Assembly (NCBI GenBank): GCA_036389255.1
Contig: DASVQI010000036.1
Location: 186,001-250,000 of the forward strand
Direction: 5' to 3'
From: JACVRN01 sp036389255
Lineage (GTDB): Bacteria > Acidobacteriota > Blastocatellia > Pyrinomonadales > Pyrinomonadaceae
Length of the DNA stretch: 64,000 nucleotides
Positions 52,140 through 60,779 of the stretch are shown here, one piece after another. Position 1 is the stretch's first letter, and each line of letters opens with the position of its first letter. Below the pieces are notes generated by a model. That model was not told where the DNA came from. It worked only from the letters and a program-made list of their open reading frames with translations, and ran no database searches. The position numbers were made by a program, and so were the translations under genes.

Positions 52140-52781
52140 TCAGATGTTGAATTCCAGCAGGTGGCCCATCTTCTCTTTTTTGGTGCGCAGGTATTGCTCG
52201 GCGCATTTGGGCGTTTCCACCGCCAGTTGAACCCGCTCTACAATCTGAAGCCCCGCCTCTTCCAGCGCCTGAAGCTTCAAAGGATTGTTCGACATCACCT
52301 TCACCTGACAGAGCCCAAGCTCGAAGAGGACTTCGGCGCACTGTTTATACTCTCTGAGGTCTACGCCCAGCCCCAGCCGCTCGTTGGCTTCGACCGTGTC
52401 CGCGCCGTCGTCCTGTAGAGCGTAGGCGCGAATCTTGTTGATGATGCCTATGCCGCGTCCCTCCTGCTGCTGGTAGACGATTGCGCCGCGTCCCTCCTGC
52501 TCAATCACTTCCATGGCGCGGCGCAACTGGCGACCGCAATCACACTTCATGGAGCCGAACACGTCGCCCGTCAGGCACTGCGAATGAATCCGCACGAGCG
52601 TAGGCAGCTCTGGACGCATCTCGCCCTTGTACAAGACTACGAACTCTTCCGGGCTAGTCAGCGAGCGATAGCCCGCTATGCGGAACTCGCCCACCTCCGT
52701 AGGCAGCCGCGCTTCGGCCACGCGCTCTACCGATAACGCGTGCGGCGCGCGCGGGCAGGTCATGGTTTGCTCTTCTTTCAA
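52140..52781 (-). CDS. ribA: GTP cyclohydrolase II
   Basis: A 213-residue enzyme converting GTP to the first riboflavin precursor. The zinc site is complete: a Cys in HSQCLTGDVFGSMKCDCG plus the CDC pair; the catalytic REGRGIGI-type motif reads QQEGRGIGIINKIRAYALQD, followed by DTVEANERLGLGVDLREY and MSNNPLKLQALEEAGL (GTP-binding). It is a stand-alone RibA, not fused to RibB. It converges with the second TPR gene. The start ATG is preceded by GAAAGAAGAGCAAACC, so AAGAGC is a weak Shine-Dalgarno. Confidence 0.96.
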   Translation of the reverse strand: MKEEQTMTCPRAPHALSVERVAEARLPTEVGEFRIAGYRSLTSPEEFVVLYKGEMRPELPTLVRIHSQCLTGDVFGSMKCDCGRQLRRAMEVIEQEGRGAIVYQQQEGRGIGIINKIRAYALQDDGADTVEANERLGLGVDLREYKQCAEVLFELGLCQVKVMSNNPLKLQALEEAGLQIVERVQLAVETPKCAEQYLRTKKEKMGHLLEFNI

Positions 52782-52905
52782 TGCGGTAACTCCTTCAAAG
52801 CAGTTGCCCTCTGCTTGACGTAATTATAGGAGCAACGAGTCTTCTAAAGCAAAAGCGCGGAAGCCCGGCTTTTTACTTTCTTTGTCATCTTCGGCGCGTT
52901 AAGAT

Positions 52906-53985
52906 GTGGGCGCGTGCGGCGAATTCGGGCTCCGGTTAAGCTCGGGGCGGCTCGCGGCGCGTGAGATTCTTTCCCTTGGTGAAGCGTACGTGGCGAGTGA
53001 TTCTTCAAAGGAAGAGCTTCAGCAGAGCGGCCTCCTGAGCGTGGATGCCGCAGACATTTCGCGCGCCACGCGAGAGCGCCGCCCCGCACTCGTCTTCCTG
53101 CGCGGCGAGCTTCTGGCCGTCCCCATTCCGCTTGAGCGCGACGAAGTAATACTCGGGCGGGCGCTGGAAGCCGACGTGCGTATCAACGACTCGCGCGCCT
53201 CTCGCATGCACGCGCGCGTTACTACGGAGCGCGACGAAGCGACGGGTGAAACGCGCTACCGCATCACAGACCTTGGCTCCACCAACGGGACTCTCCTGAA
53301 CGGCCATGTCATCTCCGAAGCACTGCTCAGCGATGGCGACAAGATAACCATAGGCGAGCACCTGATGCGCTTCGACATGCTGGACGAGATAGACCGCGAG
53401 TACCAGAGACAGATTCATCGCCTGCTGGCGCACGACGAGCTGACGGGGCTTTTGACCAGCAAGTCCTTCTTCTCGGAATTGCGCCGCGAGGCCGCGCGCG
53501 CGGAGCTTGAGTCGCGCCCCTTCTGCGTGCTGATGATGGACTTGGATCACTTCAAAGAGGTCAACGACACCTACGGCCACCTTGCCGGAAGCCAGACCCT
53601 TGAACAGACGGGAATGGTGATTACACGCGCCCTTCGCGCGGGCGACGTGGCGGCACGCTTCGGCGGAGAGGAGTTCGCGGCCTTTCTTCTGGACGCCGAC
53701 ATAGCGCAGGGAATCGTCGCAGCCGAGCGAGTGCGCGCAGAGGTGGCCGCGCACGCCTTCCCGGCCACGCGCCACGGCTCAAGCGACACGGAGGCCCGGA
53801 CTCATCACATCACCATCAGCATAGGCGTGGCGGTATTCCCCGACGATGCGCGCGACCCGATAGAGCTGATGGAGATGGCGGACTCCGCTCTCTATCGCGC
53901 CAAGGCCACGGGGCGCAACCGCGTCTGCACCTACCGGCAAGCCTCCACGGACAACAAAGACCCTCTGCCTTCAAGACGGGAATAG
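52906..53985 (+). CDS. FHA-GGDEF diguanylate cyclase
   Basis: A 359-residue cyclic-di-GMP synthase. An FHA phosphothreonine-reading domain (about 78-155: VILGRALEADVRI, Ser99-Arg-Met-His102, DLGSTNGTLLNG) precedes a GGDEF domain (about 172-345). The active site is GGEEF (253-257), with DLDHFKEVNDTYGH as metal site. An inhibitory I-site RAGD (244-247) sits five residues before it, so product feedback is expected. The start is uncertain: GTG 52906 opens the frame, but GTG 52990 (28 codons in) is also plausible. Next comes the pilus cluster, which c-di-GMP often controls. Confidence 0.9.
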   Translation: MGACGEFGLRLSSGRLAAREILSLGEAYVASDSSKEELQQSGLLSVDAADISRATRERRPALVFLRGELLAVPIPLERDEVILGRALEADVRINDSRASRMHARVTTERDEATGETRYRITDLGSTNGTLLNGHVISEALLSDGDKITIGEHLMRFDMLDEIDREYQRQIHRLLAHDELTGLLTSKSFFSELRREAARAELESRPFCVLMMDLDHFKEVNDTYGHLAGSQTLEQTGMVITRALRAGDVAARFGGEEFAAFLLDADIAQGIVAAERVRAEVAAHAFPATRHGSSDTEARTHHITISIGVAVFPDDARDPIELMEMADSALYRAKATGRNRVCTYRQASTDNKDPLPSRRE

Positions 53986-54234
53986 AGATAGTTCCGAATC
54001 TCAAGCCAAAAACGGTTGCTTTTGATTTGACACGCGGAGCTCAAGACTTTCTGCAACGCGGGATGTTTTCGCGCGTGTAAGGGTTTTGGCGGCGGCAGAC
54101 TCGTCCGGGGCAGACATGTACGCAGCTTGCGCCGATTCTACGCTCGCGTGTATGCTTTGAAGTGAGCAACAGAGAGTGAATGATAAAAGAGGCTCATGGC
54201 CTCTTTCTGACTCACAGCCGGAAATTTTTTAACA

Positions 54235-54804
54235 GTGAGCGCCAGACTAAATCTCGCCAGCCACCCGTTTCGCAATCACACGCTGCCGTGGGCAATTGCC
54301 AGCATCATTACGCTTGCGTCCATAGCGGCGCTCGTCTTCATCTTCGTCCAAAGCAGTGAGATGAATCGTCAGGCTCTCATTGTAGAGCGCGACGTGAGCG
54401 TGCTGGGGCAGGAGTTGAGGGAGTATGAGAAAAAAGTCAGCGAGATTAGACAGGCGCTCACGCCCGAGCAGCGCACGGCGCACGACGCGGCGCACGCTCT
54501 CGTTGACCGCAAGCGCTTCTCCTGGTCACGCCTCTTCGCAGACCTTGAGGCCAACATGCCCGCGAACGTGCGCGTCTCGCGCATCAACGTGCGCGACGTG
54601 GACGCCCGGCCGGGCCAGACGGTCGCTGACCTTGAGTTGTCCGTCATAAGCAAAGACCCCGCGGAAGTCACAGGCATGATGAGCCGCATGAACAGCACAG
54701 GGATTTTCCGCGCAGACGTTGTCTCGCAGAATCCTTCCAAGGGCAGAGGCGAAGGAGCCGAATGGGTGCTCGCCGTTCATTACACGCAGCGCTCCGGCGG
54801 ATAA
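54235..54804 (+). CDS. PilN-type type IV pilus assembly protein
   Basis: A 189-residue inner-membrane protein: short cytoplasmic N-terminus SARLNLASHPFRNH (the LNLA segment that docks with PilM), one transmembrane helix (about 18-42), a coiled coil (about 45-80) and a ferredoxin-like periplasmic domain (about 90-180, NMPANVRVSRINVRDVD). The start is GTG at 54235. PilN pairs with PilO to form the alignment complex, and pilO follows directly. No pilM is present upstream, where it is usually found. It may be expressed with the preceding cyclase gene, 249 nt away. Confidence 0.8.
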   Translation: MSARLNLASHPFRNHTLPWAIASIITLASIAALVFIFVQSSEMNRQALIVERDVSVLGQELREYEKKVSEIRQALTPEQRTAHDAAHALVDRKRFSWSRLFADLEANMPANVRVSRINVRDVDARPGQTVADLELSVISKDPAEVTGMMSRMNSTGIFRADVVSQNPSKGRGEGAEWVLAVHYTQRSGG

Positions 54805-54834
54805 CTTCAAGGATTCTGGATTTGAAACTTGGGA

Positions 54835-55641
54835 ATGAGTAATCAAGCAGCTACTGATAAGACTCCGGCAACTGCGGCGCGGCGCGAGCGGATTCGCATA
54901 CGCGTGGAGAGCCTGCGCCGCGCGCCCAAGCTGGGCATACTCGGCCTGCCGGAAATCATTGCGCTCGGCACGAGCTTTCTGCTGCTGGCAGTCGTAATCT
55001 TTACCTACCTCTATCTCTTTGTGCCCGCAAGCACGCGACAGGTTAGGGCGCTCGAGCAGCGCGAGGCGCTTCAGAGAAGGCTTCGTGACGCTAAGACGGG
55101 CTTTAATGTGAACGCCAACACCGGTGCAACCGTGGCAGAAATAGACAAGAGCCTACAGGAGTTTGAAGAGACTAAGCTGTCGCCGGGCGAAGAAGGCCGC
55201 ATGGCCATCTATCAGGAGCTGAACGAGCTTATTCGCCGCAACGCCTTGCGCACCACCGGAGGCATCAAGTACAGCTCACTAGACCCCCTCGGTGACCAGA
55301 CAGGCACAAGCTCTCAGACAACGCGCACGGGCAGCGCCAAATGGCAGAGCATCTATCCGGGCCTCGGCGTCAGTCTGACGGTCGAAGGCCAGTACTCGAA
55401 CGTGCGTCGCTTCGTGCGTGACATAGAGGCCAGCAGACAGTTTGTCATCATCAACGCCGTAGAGCTTGAAGGAACGAACGACGCGCTTGCGCGTACGGCT
55501 GTGCCCGCCGAAGGAGCAGCGCCCGGCGCAAGCGCCCCGCCCTCTTCAATCGTCAGTCTGCGTCTGGAGATGGCTGCCTATTTCCGCCGCAACGCATCCA
55601 ACGCAGGGACGGAGCAGACGCAGCAAACCGGCACTCCATAG
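54835..55641 (+). CDS. PilO-type type IV pilus assembly protein
   Basis: A 268-residue inner-membrane protein: a basic cytoplasmic N-terminus (about 12-40), a transmembrane helix (about 47-72, ALGTSFLLLAVVIFTYLYLF), a periplasmic coiled coil (about 78-130) and a ferredoxin-like domain (about 170-230) with YPGLGVSLTVEGQYSNVRRF and FVRDIEASRQFVIINAVELE, the classic PilO segment. A Pro/Ala-rich insertion lies near 225-240. The ATG at 54835 is used, though TTG at 54829 is also possible. It is 30 nt downstream of pilN. Confidence 0.82.
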   Translation: MSNQAATDKTPATAARRERIRIRVESLRRAPKLGILGLPEIIALGTSFLLLAVVIFTYLYLFVPASTRQVRALEQREALQRRLRDAKTGFNVNANTGATVAEIDKSLQEFEETKLSPGEEGRMAIYQELNELIRRNALRTTGGIKYSSLDPLGDQTGTSSQTTRTGSAKWQSIYPGLGVSLTVEGQYSNVRRFVRDIEASRQFVIINAVELEGTNDALARTAVPAEGAAPGASAPPSSIVSLRLEMAAYFRRNASNAGTEQTQQTGTP

Positions 55642-55671
55642 ATTCCCGGAGATTTTGTAAGGAGTTTAGTA

Positions 55672-56610
55672 ATGGCTTCACCGGAAGAGAATCCAAAATC
55701 GGAACGCAAGAAAATGATAGCGGCCGGTGCTCTCGGCTTAGTTGCGCTCGTGACTCTCTGGTACGCCTTCTTCAGCTCGCCTTCAAAGTCTACGACGGCA
55801 ACGACGGCGAACGCCGCGAACGCCAATAGAACATCACTTTCGCCGCGTTCGGTTTCAGGTGACGGCACGAACCCGACAATCAGAAACGCAGGTCTGCGCG
55901 AAGAAGCGCCGCTCACGCCCCCCGCGCCCATTCCGCTCGGAGACGCGCCGCCTCCGGCTGTGCCCGAAGCCAGCCGCAACATCTTCGCTTATTACGTTCC
56001 GCCGCCGCCGCCCGTCAGACCTAGCCCGCAAGCTCCCACGCCGACGCCGGAGCCGCCTCCGCCTTTGACAATCACTTCCATCTCGCCCACGAACGTCTAC
56101 GCGCGAACGAGCGAGTTCAAGCTGGATGTCATGGGAGACAAATTTACTCCGCAGACGCGCATATACATTGACGGGCGAGAGCTTGAGACGCGCTATCTCG
56201 GCGCGCAGCAGCTTTCGGCAACTGTACCCGCCGCCGTCATAGCCAACGAGGGCGCGCGACAGGTTACTGTACGCACACCTGACGGTAGCCTTTACTCGAA
56301 CACAGTCGCAATTAGCGTGGCGGCTCCGCCCGTGCCCAACTTTACCTACGTCGGACTCGTAGGCGGTCGGCAATACAATGACACGGCCATTCTCAAGGAT
56401 AAGAACAGCAAGAATCTTGTAAATATACAACGCGGCGATACCGTCGCCGGTCGCTTTCGCGTCACAAGCATCTCGCAGCGCGAAGTCGTGCTGATAGATA
56501 GCTCGCTGCGCATCAAACACACACTACCTTTGACAACGGAATCACCTACGACCGGCGGCCCGCAACGCGTGCCGCAGCCCGTAACCAGCGATGAAGAGCC
56601 TGAAGAATAA
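55672..56610 (+). CDS. bitopic Pro-rich protein with IPT/TIG domain, likely pilus assembly (PilP-like position)
   Basis: A 312-residue protein with one helix (about 15-35, GALGLVALVTLWYAFFSS), a Pro/Ala/Thr-rich periplasmic linker (about 40-140), an IPT/TIG-like sandwich (about 142-222: ITSISPTNVYARTSEFKLDV, ATVPAAVIANEGARQVTVRT) and a C-terminal segment (about 225-290) with YVGLVGGRQYND and VNIQRGDTVAGRFRVTSISQ that resembles the PilP/GspC homology region. It takes the pilP place after pilO. The IPT insertion is unusual for PilP. It overlaps the next gene by 20 nt. Confidence 0.65.
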   Translation: MASPEENPKSERKKMIAAGALGLVALVTLWYAFFSSPSKSTTATTANAANANRTSLSPRSVSGDGTNPTIRNAGLREEAPLTPPAPIPLGDAPPPAVPEASRNIFAYYVPPPPPVRPSPQAPTPTPEPPPPLTITSISPTNVYARTSEFKLDVMGDKFTPQTRIYIDGRELETRYLGAQQLSATVPAAVIANEGARQVTVRTPDGSLYSNTVAISVAAPPVPNFTYVGLVGGRQYNDTAILKDKNSKNLVNIQRGDTVAGRFRVTSISQREVVLIDSSLRIKHTLPLTTESPTTGGPQRVPQPVTSDEEPEE

Positions 56611-57253
56611 GCTAAAGCGCAGAGATTCATGCGGACTCAAGCCTGATTTCAAGCTGCGCGCCGGAGACGAGCGCGGCTACACGCTCTTCGCGCTGCTGGC
56701 GCTGATGACGCTGCTCGCACTCTTCGCCACAGCCGCCGCGCCGAGCGTACGGCAGCAGGTCTTGCGCGAGCGCGAGCAGGAAGCAATCTTTCGCGGCGAA
56801 GAAGTGGCCGAAGCCATACGTCTATACTTTCGCTATACGGGCAGGCTGCCGACCTCCATGGAGCAGCTCCTTGAGGGCGTGCCGCGCGGGACAAAGAAGA
56901 TTCAGGTTCTAAGACGCGTCGCCGCCATAGACCCACTGACAAACGATGAATGGAAGCTGATACGCCCGCGCACGCAGACCATGATTCAATTTCAGCGCGC
57001 AGTCATGATTTACGCCGGAGGAAGATTGCCCGCGACCACACAAGACCCGCAGCTCTTCGCACGCTACGGCGTACAAGTCACAAACATAGTAGATACAGGC
57101 TCGACCACCTCTATGCCGTCAGTCGAGGATGAATCCTCAAACGGCATAGGAGAATTTATAGGCGTCGCCAGTCGTAATAATGACGAGTCTGTAATCACGT
57201 ACTACGGCATTGATCATCACGATCAATGGATATTCACACCGCTCTTCCGATAA
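56591..57253 (+). CDS. type II/IV pseudopilin-like protein
   Basis: A 220-residue protein with a prepilin-type N-terminus: a basic leader ending RG, then YTLFALLALMTLLALFATAA (hydrophobic helix, Glu5 replaced by Ala/Leu) and a long alpha1 (VRQQVLREREQEAIFRGEEV). Prepilin peptidase cleavage would fall after the Gly of ERG. The globular part (about 85-220) is beta-rich with no cysteine pair. The missing Glu5 is odd and would weaken pilin-pilin contact, typical of minor pseudopilins or initiating subunits. Coupled with the preceding gene by overlap. Confidence 0.78.
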   Translation: MKSLKNKLKRRDSCGLKPDFKLRAGDERGYTLFALLALMTLLALFATAAAPSVRQQVLREREQEAIFRGEEVAEAIRLYFRYTGRLPTSMEQLLEGVPRGTKKIQVLRRVAAIDPLTNDEWKLIRPRTQTMIQFQRAVMIYAGGRLPATTQDPQLFARYGVQVTNIVDTGSTTSMPSVEDESSNGIGEFIGVASRNNDESVITYYGIDHHDQWIFTPLFR

Positions 57254-57469
57254 ACCTGCAATCATCTCTTCTTCAATTCTCATCAGCTTCATGAAGCTGA
57301 TGAGAAAACTCTTCTTAGACATAATTCCGGTTATCGCTTAACGCTTACAACTTTCTGTAGCCACTCAATCTCACGATTGATTTCATCACGAAACCTCTCT
57401 GACGAAGAGTTGATGCTGATGAATCTAGCGTGAGAAAGAAATTTTTTCGGCAGAAAGATGAATAAATTA
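57254..57469. other. AT-rich intergenic region with perfect 26-bp palindrome
   Basis: CTCATCAGCTTCATGAAGCT.. forms an uninterrupted 26-nt palindrome at 57279-57304, just after the pseudopilin gene. It is followed by AT-rich DNA without a credible frame. The palindrome could be a terminator or a repressor site. Confidence 0.45.
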
Positions 57470-57498
57470 TTGACATCTGCGCTCAATGCGTTTATATA
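57470..57498 (+). promoter_or_regulatory. sigma70-type promoter of the Lys/Gly miniprotein
   Basis: TTGACA (57470-57475), a 17-bp spacer, then TATATA (57493-57498). A perfect -35 and ideal spacing give a strong promoter, leaving a leader of about 90 nt before the ATG at 57598. Confidence 0.6.
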
Positions 57499-57597
57499 CC
57501 AACATGTTGTGCGCCGTTTACTCTAGGCCACAAGAGAAATTTCAATACAGTATCTTGTGGTGTTAGCAACTAAACCGAAAAGGAGCAACTGAAACCT

Positions 57598-57738
57598 ATG
57601 GCAACTAAGAAAGCAGGAAAGAAGTCAGGCAAGGGTGGTGGCGGTTCTAAGGGCGGCGGCGGCGGCTCGAAAAAGGGCGGCGGCGGCGGTTCCAAAAAGG
57701 GTGGCGGCTCGAAGAAGGGCGGCTCCAAGAAGAGATAA
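57598..57738 (+). CDS. 46-residue lysine/glycine/serine miniprotein
   Basis: ATG 57598 follows AAAGGAG and encodes MATKKAGKKSGKGGGGSKGG onward to KKGGSKKR. By count it has 21 Gly, 14 Lys, 6 Ser and one Arg, with no acidic residue and no hydrophobic core. The repeated unit is GGGGS-KK. The composition recalls histone-tail and Lys-rich nucleoid proteins and would bind DNA, RNA or polyphosphate. It has its own promoter (57470-57498) and a terminator (57815-57849). It is too short and biased for normal gene calls, but the promoter, ribosome-binding site, stop and terminator fit together. The function is inferred. Confidence 0.65.
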   Translation: MATKKAGKKSGKGGGGSKGGGGGSKKGGGGGSKKGGGSKKGGSKKR

Positions 57739-57814
57739 CGCAACCTCAACTCGCAACAACGACAACCTTCCAACGGCGCACATAAAAAACTTCGGCCTGC
57801 GGGCCTTTAACAAA

Positions 57815-57849
57815 GGACGGCAAAAGCTTCAAGAGAAGCCAAGCCGTCC
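57815..57849 (+). terminator. intrinsic terminator after the miniprotein
   Basis: GGACGGC and GCCGTCC enclose an inner GCTTC/GAAGC stem, followed by ATTCTTTTTC. A smaller GGCC-TGCG-GGCC hairpin lies just upstream. Confidence 0.7.
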
Positions 57850-57962
57850 ATTCTTTTTCTTGCGCGTCCACGTTGCTCTTAGCTATGCTCAAAGAGCGGC
57901 CAGCAGCATTGAATGCATGAAGAGAGCATATACAGAATTGAGGTAGTAAGGAGGGCGGGCGA

Positions 57963-58307
57963 TTGCGTGAAATGGATGAGCGGCCCTGGGGGCGTTATGA
58001 GGTTTTAGAAGAGCGTGAAGGGTACAAGGTCAAGAGGCTGGAAGTTAAATCAGGAGCGCGCCTCAGCCTTCAACGTCATTCCCGTCGCGCGGAGCATTGG
58101 GTTGTAGTGAGCGGCACTGCGGACGTTGTCTGTGGCGACCGCGAGTTGCAGCTTACTCAAGGGCAGCATATACACATACCGTCTTCAACCAATCATCGTT
58201 TGGGCAATAGCTCCGATGAACCGCTCGTGCTTATAGAAGTGCAGCTTGGCGATTATCTGGGCGAAGACGACATAGTCCGCCTTGAAGACGACTATGAAAG
58301 ACGCTGA
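57963..58307 (+). CDS. cupin phosphomannose isomerase type II-like protein
   Basis: A 114-residue single-domain cupin. RPWGRYEVLEE, YKVKRLEVKSGARLSLQRHS, EHWVVVSGTADV and HIHIPSSTNHRLGN are the signatures of the C-terminal isomerase domain of bifunctional GDP-mannose pyrophosphorylase / phosphomannose isomerase (ManC). The pyrophosphorylase part is absent. TTG at 57963 is the start because AGGAGGG (57949-57955) lies 7 nt upstream; the first ATG, three codons in, is too far. Metal-binding His are in the QRHSRRAEHW segment. It may act in sugar activation for the glycosyltransferases. Confidence 0.88.
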   Translation: MREMDERPWGRYEVLEEREGYKVKRLEVKSGARLSLQRHSRRAEHWVVVSGTADVVCGDRELQLTQGQHIHIPSSTNHRLGNSSDEPLVLIEVQLGDYLGEDDIVRLEDDYERR

Positions 58308-58369
58308 CGGAACAGGTTTCGTTTTCAGTCTTCAGAAAAAGCAATCCGGTTATTCTTGCTGGAAATTGA

Positions 58370-58870
58370 GTGTCTGCTCTTATGCTTGCAGTAGCGCTTG
58401 TTGAGCCTGAGATTCCGCCAAATACGGGCAATATTGCGAGGCTTTGCGCGGCTGTGCGTGTGCCTCTGCATATTGTCGGGCCGGTCGGATTCCGGCTGGA
58501 TGACAGGGCAGTGAGGCGGGCCGGGCTTGATTACTGGCCTGAGGTTTCGCTACATCGTCATCGTGACGTGGCGGCGCTCCATGCGTCGCTTTCAGGCGCA
58601 AGCTTCGTTTACCTTACCACCAAGGCGGAGAAGCCTTACACGGAGTGGCGCTTTGAAGGAGATGAGTGTCTTGTGTTTGGCAGCGAGACGCGCGGGCTTC
58701 CCTCTGACCTCCTGCGCGCCAACAGGGAAAAGTGCCTGACCATTCCTATGCTCAATCCGAACGTGCGCAGCCTCAATCTCTCCACAGCCGTCGCAATAGT
58801 CCTCTATGAAGCGCTACGCCAGACAGGGGCTCTTCTTTCTAATGGCCCCGGCCTCTCCAAAGAGGAATAA
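58370..58870 (+). CDS. trmL: tRNA (cytidine/uridine34-2'-O)-methyltransferase TrmL
   Basis: A 166-residue SPOUT enzyme that 2'-O-methylates the wobble base of leucine tRNAs. PEIPPNTGNIARLCAAVRVP (motif 1), LVFGSETRGLPSDLL (motif 2) and IPMLNPNVRSLNLSTAVAIV (motif 3) are intact and give the deep trefoil knot. The start is GTG at 58370 (MSALML..); an ATG four codons in is possible. It is separated from the cupin gene by 62 nt, same strand. Confidence 0.95.
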   Translation: MSALMLAVALVEPEIPPNTGNIARLCAAVRVPLHIVGPVGFRLDDRAVRRAGLDYWPEVSLHRHRDVAALHASLSGASFVYLTTKAEKPYTEWRFEGDECLVFGSETRGLPSDLLRANREKCLTIPMLNPNVRSLNLSTAVAIVLYEALRQTGALLSNGPGLSKEE

Positions 58871-58948
58871 TTCAATCACTCGTGTTAGAATAATTGGTTT
58901 GCACATAAGGCGAACAAAAGCGCCTGTTTTATCTATAGTAGAGGGATT

Positions 58949-60766
58949 ATGGTTCAGCAGAGAAAAGAGATACGCAATATAGCTATCATCGCGCACGTAG
59001 ACCACGGGAAGACTACGCTCGTAGATGCCATGCTCAAGCAGGCCGGGACGTTCCGCGAGAATGAGCAGGTGCGCGACCGCGTGATGGATTCCATGGATTT
59101 AGAGCGCGAGCGCGGCATTACCATCATGGCGAAGAATACTTCCGTGCGCTACGGCGACGTGAAGATAAATATCGTGGACACGCCGGGCCACGCCGACTTC
59201 GGCGGTGAGGTCGAGCGCGTGTTGAAGATGGTGGACGGCGTGATGCTGCTCGTAGATGCGGCCGAAGGATGCCTGCCGCAGACGCGCTTTGTCCTTCGCA
59301 AAGCCCTCGAAGCTCGTCTTCCGGCGATAGCCGTGGTCAATAAGATTGACAGGCACGACGCAAGACCGGCTGAGGTGGTGGATGAAATCTACGAGCTGTT
59401 TCTGGATTTGGATGCTACCGACGAGCAGATAGAGTTTCCGATTCTCTATGCCGTCTCGCGCGACGGTGTTGCTAAAAAGAGTCTGGATGACGAGTCGAAA
59501 AACTTACGCCCGCTCTTCGACCAGATAGTCGAGACTATCCCTGCGCCGGAAGCCTTGCGCGACGACACGCTTCAGTTGTTGGTGGCCAACCTTGACTACA
59601 GCGAGTACGTCGGTCGCCTTGCCATCGGTCGCATCTTTTCGGGCGAGATAGCCGTGGGCGATACGGTCGCCATCACGCGCCGTGACGGCTCCGTAGAGAA
59701 GACTCGCATCTCGCAGCTTTACGCGTTCGAGGGACTCAAGCGAGAGCCGGTTCAGCATGCGGGCGTTGGCGAGATAGTAGCTCTGGCCGGAATAGAGAAC
59801 ATAGAGATAGGCGAGACGATAACGAGCGCTACCAATCCGAAAGCGCTGCCGGTGATAGCCGTTGACGAGCCGACCATCTCCATGATTTTCGGCGTCAACA
59901 CGTCGCCCTTTTCCGGGCGCGAGGGAAAGTTCGTTACATCCAGACAACTCAAGGAGCGTCTGGACAGAGAGGTGCTCGGAAACGTAGCCATACGCGTAGA
60001 GCAGACGGACTCTCCAGACCAGTTCAAGGTGTCGGGCCGGGGCGAGCTACAGCTAGCCATTCTGATTGAGATGATGCGGCGCGAGGGCTACGAGCTACAG
60101 GTTTCGAAGCCTGAAGTCATCACGCGCAAAGAGGGCGGAGAAATTCTTGAGCCGATAGAACAGGTCGTCGTTGATTGTCCTGAAGAGTTCATAGGCGTCG
60201 TGACGGAAGCTCTGGGCAGGCGCAAAGGGCAGATGACGAAGATGGTGAATCACGGCACGGGGCGCGTGCGTCTTGAGTTTGAAACACCGTCGCGCGGCCT
60301 CATAGGCTTTCGCAACGAATTCCTGACGGAGACTAAGGGGACGGGGCTTCTCAATACAATCTTTCTGCGCTGGGGGCCGTGGCAAGGGAGTTTGCGAGGC
60401 CGCTCGACGGGCTCACTCGTTGCAGACCGTATGGGCGAGACGACCACTTATGCTCTTTTCAACTTGCAGGAGCGCGGCTCGCTCTTCATTCGACCTGTGA
60501 CAAAAGTTTATGAAGGAATGATTGTAGGCGAGAACGCGCGTGCCGTTGACCTTGACGTCAATCCCATCAAAGAGAAGAAGCTGACGAACATGCGCGCCGC
60601 GTCTGCGGACGAAGCCATGCGGTTGATACCCATCAAAGACCTCTCGCTCGAACAGGCGCTTGAGTTCATAGCCGACGACGAGCTGGTGGAAGTCACGCCT
60701 CAAACGATTCGACTGCGCAAGCGCGTCCTCAAAGCCAACGAGCGGCCCAAGCGTAAAGAGAGCTGA
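58949..60766 (+). CDS. typA: ribosome-associated GTPase TypA/BipA
   Basis: A 605-residue translational GTPase related to EF-G. P-loop IAHVDHGKTTLVDAMLKQAG, switch region ERGITIMAKNTSVRYGD, VDTPGHADFGGEVERVL, NKIDRHDARPAEVVDEIYEL, then domain II (about 205-290), domain III and V, and the BipA-specific C-terminal domain (about 485-605; GMIVGENARAVDLDVNPIKE, KKLTNMRAASADEAMRLIPI). It acts in 50S assembly and stress adaptation. No good ribosome-binding site is seen before the ATG. Confidence 0.98.
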   Translation: MVQQRKEIRNIAIIAHVDHGKTTLVDAMLKQAGTFRENEQVRDRVMDSMDLERERGITIMAKNTSVRYGDVKINIVDTPGHADFGGEVERVLKMVDGVMLLVDAAEGCLPQTRFVLRKALEARLPAIAVVNKIDRHDARPAEVVDEIYELFLDLDATDEQIEFPILYAVSRDGVAKKSLDDESKNLRPLFDQIVETIPAPEALRDDTLQLLVANLDYSEYVGRLAIGRIFSGEIAVGDTVAITRRDGSVEKTRISQLYAFEGLKREPVQHAGVGEIVALAGIENIEIGETITSATNPKALPVIAVDEPTISMIFGVNTSPFSGREGKFVTSRQLKERLDREVLGNVAIRVEQTDSPDQFKVSGRGELQLAILIEMMRREGYELQVSKPEVITRKEGGEILEPIEQVVVDCPEEFIGVVTEALGRRKGQMTKMVNHGTGRVRLEFETPSRGLIGFRNEFLTETKGTGLLNTIFLRWGPWQGSLRGRSTGSLVADRMGETTTYALFNLQERGSLFIRPVTKVYEGMIVGENARAVDLDVNPIKEKKLTNMRAASADEAMRLIPIKDLSLEQALEFIADDELVEVTPQTIRLRKRVLKANERPKRKES

Positions 60767-60779
60767 CGACGCGACCTAT

